From Dermanyssus gallinae (taxonomy: Eukaryota; Arthropoda; Arachnida; Mesostigmata; Dermanyssidae), in assembly GCA_003439945.1 (NCBI GenBank), contig QVRM01004827.1:216501-280500 (forward strand): a stretch of DNA of 64,000 nucleotides. The letters are read 5' to 3'. Below the pieces are notes generated by a model. It was not told the origin of the DNA. It saw only the letters and a list, made by a program, of their open reading frames with translations, and ran no database searches. The translations under genes were made by a program, and so were the position numbers. Of the stretch, positions 61,231 to 64,000 are shown in pieces (positions within the stretch are counted from its first letter, which is position 1; each line of letters starts with the position of its first letter).

Positions 61231-64000
61231 GAAGAATGTCAACAGTAAGCAAACTTCTGTACCGTTTTTAATAGATGGAAGTGTGCGTAAAATCGCCGTA
61301 CTGGTGACTCTCGCATGTCGAACAAGCAGGACCCTAGACGAAGGCATATAAAAAAGAGACGTTTAACTTTGTCCGAGGCCGACACATATGCGTCGGCCTT
61401 ACGGTTGGCAGACTGCGGAGACTGGCCCACAGCTTCATTGAGCTGTTGCTGCTGGTGTGACTGCATCTGTTACTGGGGGTTAAGTAACGACATGCCGGTG
61501 CTCGGTCACAGCAACGGCCAACATCGAGAGCATAGGCGAGGAGCGAAATAGAGAGAAACAGAAATAGAGAGGGGAGTCTCGTCAACAGGTTCATTCAAGT
61601 TCTCTGCCCTTGTTCTTAGTGTTCTTCTTTTCATCCGTTATTCCTCTCTTTCTCTTCTTATCCTTCTCTTTTCCCCTGGTATACATACTTAGTTAAGCGA
61701 GTCCGACGGCTTTCCGAGTCGCCTCACTCGGGAGCAGGCAGTCATTGAAAGACATGCGTGGGCGGACGAGGATGCGGACGAAATGACAACGATGTGGTAA
61801 GAGATGTGGCCCAGGGCCCTGGATGGACGCTTGCTTGCTTGCTCGCTCGCTGGGGACAGGTAGCGACCGAGGGTCCCTTAGACAGAAGGCGCTGCTGCTG
61901 TTGCTGCTGCTAACCTCAGGTCCCGAGTTGTGGGGTGGCTTCTTCTCTCTCTCTTTTGTTTCTTCTTACCTTCATTCATTCATGATGTTGTCCTTTGGCA
62001 GGGGCTGCTGTTGCTGTTATAGCGGGGTTGCCCACCTCGTTGTCTGCTACTGGAGCGTAACCCCGTGGCGCCGGCTCGGCTTCCTTATTGTTTTATTGCT
62101 ACCCACACTTGTCTCCGTCCGCCCTCCACCGCCACCGGCACCGGCCCGCGGTTTCTCTGTTTTGGCCCTGTTGCCAGTTGACAGGCACTGCAGAGCAATG
62201 AACATGAGAGGGGGTGCGGCATATGAACGTCGGGGGCACCTCTACTAGCGTCATCATTAGCATCACCATCTTCACCGTCAATATCACCATCATCAACATT
62301 ATTAACTGCAGCAGCAGCAACAACAATGAGAACAACGACGGCAATAACAACAACAACAACAACAACGATGACAATCACAACATTATCGTCACGTTAAATC
62401 CAGTTTGCTGTTGCGCCTAAACTTGACCAGGCGTTCTTGTGTGCTCGTTGAACGAACTACTTATAGACGTTTTTTACAAAAACATAACCTTCACGTATGC
62501 AGTAGAGGTAGTATCCATACCATTGCTCCCTACCATTACTACTAGCTACAAGCCGATTTGTCTACTATCGGCGCAAATGAAGCGAAACAGCAGTCAATTG
62601 GGGTATAAAAGGAAATAAACGGATCAATATGTGTAACAGATAAGTCATAATGATCTCTTGGTCAAGACAAAGACAACTAGAAACAGGAGGCCGCAAAGCG
62701 AGTCGGCTAGTGCAAAGAGCTGAAAGTATTAGGGTAAGGGTAGGATGTACGTAAAGTACGTATAACACGTTTTGCGGCAGATGCGCGACCCAGATGCACA
62801 TAATCGGTCTGCTTTATTGCTGATGTTCTTTATTCCTAAGGCGCTTTTCCACCGAGTGCAACGGTCAAACGCCCGACGATTTCGAATGCCTTCTGACCGT
62901 CAACGGAGACCACAACGATCTGCCGGCCACATTTGCTCAAGAGTGCGACAATTCACCGAATGCCGGAAGCAATCAGGAGCGTCGCCTACACTCTGAAGAA
63001 AAAACTGGGAGGCACCGTCCCATAGCTGCAGAGTGCATACCCTGCTCCTCCAGGTAGAGGTTAAACTCGTTTACTTGCAACTACGGCAGATAAAACACGC
63101 CACCGACAAATAGGCCGATATTACTGTGCATGCTGCTCGCATCTTTCTCGAAAATCACCCACACAGGTGTCACACGCCCCGGCCGGCAACCCGATAGTGC
63201 TCCAGGCATACAAGTCCACGCCGCTAATGTACGGGGAGGTGTAGATTACTTCCTCAGTCGGAACTCAACAAGCGGAAGAGGCACTTGCTTTTACTCTATC
63301 AGTACAATGATACGTAAATCATACAATATTACGAGTTCATTCAAGGGTCTCGCCCTTTTTTTTATAAAAGACTCTTCGAAAATAAAACCAAAGTCATAAT
63401 CTACGCCATATTATCCTTGAGGCCGTTTGAACATTTAGGCGTGCTGTAGCTGAATTGCCCAAAACGCGAGCTCTAATGACAAGGGTATCTGGAGTCTAAG
63501 AGACAGCAGCTAATCAATTCAGTTGGCAAAAGTTTCCGGGTATCCTCGTGAGAGGGATCGATGTGAGCTGGATTTTCTGGCTCCCGCGGCGTTTCACGAT
63601 GCGATCGGCCTTACCAGAGACTGGGCCGTCTGGAACCGGCACCAAGTCCGCTTTCTGCTGCGACACGCGCTGAAAGTGCAGAAGGTCGCCGACGCATGAC
63701 GCACCTCACCCGCCTTCCTTCTTCAAGCAAAAGCCCTGGATGCCGACGATCAGGTAAGGAGAGCTCAGTAGAGCATTCTCCGCCTCACGCTGGATCACGT
63801 GAGGATGTGTGCGCAGGCAAGCCTGCCGCCTGACTGGGCGGAATGGGCATTCGCTTAGCCACTGAATTTGCCGTGCCCGCATTTTTTGCCTCTTCGCACA
63901 GCTGTGCTCCTGCCATTGCCACTGCCACAGGGAGCGTCGTCAGCCATAAACCGAGCTCAGCTACCCACTGAACGACGGGTCGGACGGCCGTCCTAGGCCG
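61230..64000. other. No gene recognised at the right end
   Basis: AAC triplets at 62310-62375. Between 62800 and 63860 several overlapping frames of mixed composition carry scattered stops (for example a frame at 63556-63699 containing FHDAIGLTRDWAVWNRHQ). They may be decayed mobile-element sequence, but no motif is clear enough to name. Confidence 0.35.

Overview
The window looks like nuclear DNA of an arthropod, probably a chelicerate such as a mite or tick; the species cannot be fixed from sequence alone. The evidence is a multi-exon Iroquois-class homeobox gene of the arthropod ara/caup/mirr type with GT-AG introns, two non-LTR retrotransposons, a decayed mariner, tRNA-derived SINE-like copies and very many (TA)n and AAC/AGC/ACG microsatellites. 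Nothing bacterial or viral is seen.

Layout. 1-1910: a 44-bp satellite array, interrupted once by about 195 bp of AT-rich DNA. 1911-8100: non-coding DNA with one SINE-like copy, a 60-bp tandem duplication and perfect short hairpins. 8100-25041: microsatellite-dense DNA with a CpG/GC-rich block at 19.9-20.7 kb, a SINE-like copy and possible but unproven 5' exons of the homeobox gene. 25072-35436: six coding exons on the + strand whose phases join exactly into 1872 nt (623 residues plus stop). They carry the conserved CSC motif, the TALE homeodomain split by an intron, an acidic stretch and the IRO box. 35437-41590: 3' UTR and flank with AATAAA signals. 41590-42319: 5'-truncated, antisense C-terminal part of a retroelement with a CCHC finger and restriction-like endonuclease motifs. 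42560-46343: an apparently full-length LINE with intact ORF1 (PHD finger, coiled coil, C-terminal RNA-binding-like domain) and ORF2 (endonuclease plus reverse transcriptase), ending in a TTCTA pentamer tail. 47815-48428: a mariner transposase pseudogene. 48430-64000: microsatellites, hairpins and one SINE-like copy, with no recognised gene.

The only host gene I can support is the Iroquois transcription factor. Everything else recognisable is mobile or simple repeat. The observations most worth checking are the way LINE ORF2 begins without an AUG, overlapping the ORF1 stop; the nested-dyad satellite that is also a dense array of TTCNNNGAA motifs; and the unresolved 5' end of the Iroquois gene. 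I found no sign of an undescribed multi-gene system.
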